From Branchiostoma floridae (Eukaryota; Chordata; Leptocardii; Amphioxiformes; Branchiostomatidae), in NCBI RefSeq assembly GCF_000003815.2, contig NC_049992.1, positions 13,688,417 through 13,752,416 on the forward strand: 64,000 nucleotides of DNA, in the 5' to 3' direction. A program made the position numbers and the translations under genes. Shown here one piece after another: positions 59,825 through 64,000 of this stretch (within the stretch, counting starts at the first letter, position 1; every line of letters begins with the position of its first letter). The notes beneath the pieces were generated by a model, which was not told the origin of the DNA, made no database searches, and worked only from the letters and a program-made list of their open reading frames with translations.

Positions 59825-62800
59825 ATGCCTCGACTGTCGACTGTGGTGAACCGGATGAAGTGGTGCATACTGGGAGCGTGTCTGACGTTACTCGCCTGCC
59901 ATATCCTGTTTGTAGTGATGGACAGGTTGGCGTGGAACCACCCAGGCTCCAGACTCGTGTTCATACGGGGAGGGGCTCATGATGTTACCAGGTGTAGAAG
60001 ATCCAAAACATTTAACAGGTGAACTAACGTCAAAATCCTAAAAATGTTAAATTCGCTTTTCACCGTTTTTCAAAGCATCGAGCTTGTTCTTTTGTCTCAC
60101 TAGGCCAAGCAGGTTTACGGTTGTCAGTAGTACGTGAAAGTCGAATACTTGATAAACATCATATCATTAAATTATCAGGTCTAGACACGAACTGTTTACA
60201 AGTTAGGGGCCTTCACATTTGACTTCACTCATGCGCAGTTTGCACCGTGAACCAATTCGTATTGTGCAACGTTTAGTACCAATACAAAAAAATTCAACAG
60301 ATTTTATCCCATTTCTTTATCCAAAGGTGTTTTAGAATTTACAGCTTCAGATTTTAGACTGACACAGATATTGTTCCTCAGTCATGTATAATGGTAATGT
60401 TGAAATTATTTGATATGTATAACGCTATCAAACTACCATAATATTTCTACTGTAATATATTTATTATGTATCATATAGCCTAGAAACTCTAGCTGAAACA
60501 AAATGGCGGCTGATGAATATCCGGGACATCAAGTCAGCTACGATCAACACAGCCGTCGAGGACCCGGATGTAAAACCTATCGGTTGTGGTGTCTCCTTCT
60601 CTGCAGACATTGAGCAGGTAAGGCACTTGACATGGTGGCAAAAGCAGCGATGAGTAATGTAGGTCGATTGGTCTCTGCAATCCTATTTACATATGAACTT
60701 TTTAGCCTTTTTCGATTGTTACCTGTTTGTTTGTTTGTTTGTTTTTCTCACTAAGACTGAGACTATCTCGAATTCCCCTGGAACTGATGACCGCTTTTTA
60801 AAAAATCTATTGGTAAAAATATCTACATTTCTTATCTTTTGCAGGTGACAAGGATGGGTGACTGTGTGACTTCTAGAGTCTCAGTCAAGTCTGTCTTCAG
60901 CAACCTCTCTCACTATCAGGTGAGTTATATAACGTTACAGATGAATAACACTTCCATAATGCCATCATACACTGTAGTATGTCAGCAGGCACAATGTACA
61001 CAGCAAAGCGCAAAACAGTAGTACTATTATATCAGCATCAGTCTGTTTTGTACAATATCTGCAACATCTGCATGCTCCTTACACCATTACAGGGAGAGAG
61101 CCATCTGCGGGAGATCAAAACACACTACCTGGACCGCGTCCTGGATACCGGTCTGACCGTCCCATCGTCCCTCGTGGTGCTGCCCTTCTCCAGTCTGACC
61201 GGCAAACACGCCCAAGACATCAAACAGGCTGTAGACTGCGACATCAGCGACAAGACACTCTTCAAGAAAGGAGTGACGGTGTACGTGGCGAGCTGGGTAC
61301 CCAACCTGGGCGCCTTCCCCAAGATGACACCGAGTTTGGCTGATAGAATCCACCCTGACAACTTCTTCACATACGTGACGTTTCTCTACATCGCCAACTG
61401 TATGAAGTCGGGACATTCCCACTTCGCCACCTCGGACATCCTTCACTACGTTATGATTGATAACGACCGTTGTCTGCTACCAGAGAAGGTTTCAACCATC
61501 GAGATGCCGCTTCACTATAGGAAACGCCTTACCAAGATCAACAGCATCTTATTCCGTGATGGACATGTTTGCAGTGTCCCGCCCTACCTGATTAGTCACA
61601 TGCAGACGGCCAACTCGCCATCATCGTTGACTCCTAGCATTGGGAGTCAATTTAGGAAAATGGTGGCTGTGAATGTGATCTCAAGTCTTGTCCTGCAAGA
61701 GGACCCAGAGATCTACGAAGAAACAGACGGTAGAGTAGCGACACTGGTAGCGGAGTATAATTACCGTTGTAACGCCCGAGACGTCTCTAACTACGACGGC
61801 CAAGTGTCCAAGTCTTTCAGAGAGTCTAGAATCGTTGATTATGACTTTATTGATGAGAAACAAGAACGCATCGCAGTGGAACTAGAAGGAGGTTTGACGG
61901 GCGTCGCGACTGTTGTCCGTCCCAGTGTCGGAACAACAATCCCACAGCCGGCCCTCGCCAAACTATTTGCCTACTATGTAGATCGCCTGACTGGTATCAA
62001 CAGGATGCCAACAGTCGTGTACAGATTATTACATCTCGACATACCCGAACTAGAAAACACTCACAATTTGACAGAAAACAAGACCCAGGGCATGACTGAC
62101 GATTTCATGTGGAAATCGCACGGGCGCCAATTTGGAAATGGGGGTGCAACACATCCCAAACAAGTATCGCCCAACCTGGGTTCAAAGAAACTGAATGTGG
62201 TGTTGGTCGGAAAAATGAAAGACTTTCACGGCAACGTTTCTATCCATCATGAAGGCAACTTGAGAGATTTTTTCCGCCATGAAGCAAGTTTCGAACATCT
62301 GGAGAAGATGAACTATTCCCGGCAGACCTTGTTGGACATGGCCGACATCTTTCTCTTGGACTTCCTGGTACATCGTCCTGACCGGAAAATCTTTGGTGGG
62401 TCACTAAGAGCGAATTACGTAGAGAGCATTATTTCCGTAGATAGACAAAAGTTCGTGGTTGTAACACTGAACCTTACAAATCCCCCACAAACTTTCTAAC
62501 CAACAGTTACAGTAGCAAATAGTAGTAAAAGTCATTTTTAACTTTAAACAGAAACGCAACTGTATTCTGACAAATGTCTAGAATATGTCCTCGCATGTGA
62601 TAACACAAGCAAAACCATCTTTATTATGTCAATTATGTCTTATCAAGGAAAACTGCTTCTTCCTTCTGTAGTCAAGTCTGAACTCCGTCTGGTGTCGACT
62701 GGAGAAGCCGAGGCCTGGTGGACTCACACGAACCAGTCCGTCTGTTCCGCCATCTTGAGATGTCCACCTGTGCTGTACAACACTGTCTGGAGCCACCGCC

Positions 62801-63054
62801 ATTACCGGTGCAACCAAACATGTGGGGATGGCGTCAGCACCTACCTTAGCAACTGTCGCTTTCGGGCAAGCACCGTACAACGGATAAGAAACATACAGAA
62901 GGAGGGATCAACCCTGGAAGACATGGTACAGATGATGATTAAGAACGAGAAGGGTCTTCCAAGTATCCTTAAAGGACTTGGCGCAAGAGTGAAATACTTG
63001 ATGAGTTATGTGGACATGTGCGAACGGGAATACGGAAGAGATATTCTCCTGTAG
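59825..63054 (+). CDS. Four-jointed/FAM20/GASK-type secretory-pathway kinase-like protein
   Basis: Exons are 59825-60018, 60479-60617, 60845-60919, 61093-62395 and 62672-63054, all in phase, giving 697 residues. A type II signal anchor (WCILGACLTLLACHILFVV, about 12-30) points to the Golgi lumen. The N-lobe shows GGLTGVATVVRP and AYYVDRLTGINRMPTVVYR (about 398-447), the hallmark of this family, whose members phosphorylate secreted proteins or glycans in the Golgi. The C-lobe has DMADIFLLDFLVHRPDR (about 551-567), where relatives carry D-[FY]-L-x-x-N-x-D-R. The last exon has a Cys-rich part and a GASK1/FAM198-like end (CRFRASTVQRIRNIQ). An alternative donor at 62461 with acceptor 62676 keeps ...SIISVDRQKFVV and gives 717 residues. 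That form aligns better with the expected metal-binding strand. Catalytic competence is uncertain. Confidence 0.82.
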
Positions 63055-63059
63055 TGAAA

Positions 63060-64000
63060 AACTCACAGAGGCAGGAAAAATAATTCTTATGGGTCCTTTG
63101 ACGGAAAGACGTTAAGCCTATAAATGTGCCCCAAATGTTCATGATGGTGAAAGGGAAGGGGACAAGGACAAAGTTCGAAAATAAGTTTAAGAAAACTGTC
63201 AATTTACTTAAAGGAATTCAAAAGGCGAGAACCACGAGAGATATTCAGAATAATATGTCGTTTGAAATTTTATTTATTGATGTAAAAAATGCGGACAATT
63301 ATTATGAACTTAACGCCTTGGATACTCTTTATGGAGACTGAAACATTCGTGGTTACTCGAACTTAACATGCAGCTGTTTTTAAAGATGAGAAAATGTTGA
63401 CATCAAAGAATTAAAAGGAATTTTGTCTAAATGAAGTTTTGAAGAAAAAAGGGACTTACCGTACAGCAAAAAAGACAAAACTAATGTGTGCTATATATGC
63501 TAACTTATGGAAACGGTATCCTCAACGAAAATTATTGTGAAATCCATCTAAATTTGAATATCAAAATATGTAAGATGATAAGTCATCCCGATGAATGAGA
63601 TGCTGTCTTATACGCACATATGCACTTCATATCGATGACGGCACGTACGAAGGAAACCATCGTTTATGAGATTATGAAGTTTCTGATACTAAATAAATGA
63701 TTATATATGTCTAGTGTGAAATGTGTGGCTTGAAGATATGAAGAATAGTTGATTCATGATACTTGAAAAAAAATTATGCAGCTATGCCGTGTCGTTCATA
63801 GAGCGTGTTCTTAAGCTAAACGTATATCAGGACATACGCACAGATAAGGCGTTCAACTTAATTGCACTATGCACGCAAGAGTGAGTTGGAATCTTCATAC
63901 AAGTCGGAATATTCAAAGTGAAACTTACCCATAGAATAGCTGAGAAGCCGTGTACCATCTCCTGTACGCTATTTTATGATCTTGCTAATTTCTGTATCGA
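63060..64000. other. 3' region of the kinase-like gene and intergenic
   Basis: An AATAAA at 63692-63697 is a likely poly(A) signal. The open frame at 63126-63341 lies in this presumed 3' untranslated region and is not supported as a gene. Confidence 0.4.

Noticed and set aside
61087-61446. 119-codon minus-strand frame
   Set aside because: Shadow of the kinase-like gene's large exon on the other strand.
63126-63341. 71-codon frame rich in Lys and Asn
   Set aside because: Lies in the presumed 3' untranslated region of the kinase-like gene, between its stop and poly(A) signal, and is AT-driven.

Overview
The window looks like genomic DNA of an invertebrate deuterostome, most probably a lancelet (Branchiostoma). 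This is inference from intron-rich genes with animal splice sites, the gene families present, dense small inverted-repeat elements, a tRNA-type SINE and many tandem arrays. There are no bacterial operons, rRNA genes or CRISPR arrays. One assembly gap (N) lies at 1299-1597. Gene models were spliced by eye from GT/AG sites and reading phase. A model in which every junction keeps phase is treated as strong.

Layout. 1-9 kb is almost all repeats: an inverted-repeat element at the left edge, two arrays of about 163-bp units that end in a purine tract and paired palindromes, and a partial duplicated element. 9.5-11.8 kb holds a possible promoter, splice sites and poly(A) signal of a transcription unit whose reading frame is unresolved. 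11.9-15.0 kb is minisatellite (20-bp, then 70-bp units) with a MITE-like insertion. 16.2-17.5 kb (-) encodes a small type I membrane protein in four exons.

21.8-29.9 kb is the most interesting block. A (-) strand membrane protein and a (+) strand IFI44-like GTPase are head-to-head across about 250 bp, and a third gene (+) follows. The first and third genes carry the same unrecognised alpha/beta domain with introns at the same places and phases. 31.8-32.8 kb is a 255-bp tandem repeat. 35.6-36.5 kb (+) may encode a 72-residue membrane protein.

37.1-40.4 kb (-) is a complete seven-exon CRT-like (drug/metabolite transporter superfamily) carrier. 42.8-49.9 kb (+) is a secreted DUF4430/cobalamin-binding-like protein whose 6-kb third intron holds exact duplications and a 63-bp minisatellite. 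51.1-54.8 kb (-) holds an F-box/LRR gene and a second F-box exon upstream of it. 55.9-58.3 kb (+) is a five-finger C2H2 protein. 59.8-63.1 kb (+) is a four-jointed/FAM20/GASK-type secretory-pathway kinase-like protein.

The genes do not form one pathway. Only the 21.8-29.9 kb trio shows linkage that suggests joint function, possibly in cell-autonomous defence, which is inferred from the GTPase type alone. No virus-like element could be supported.
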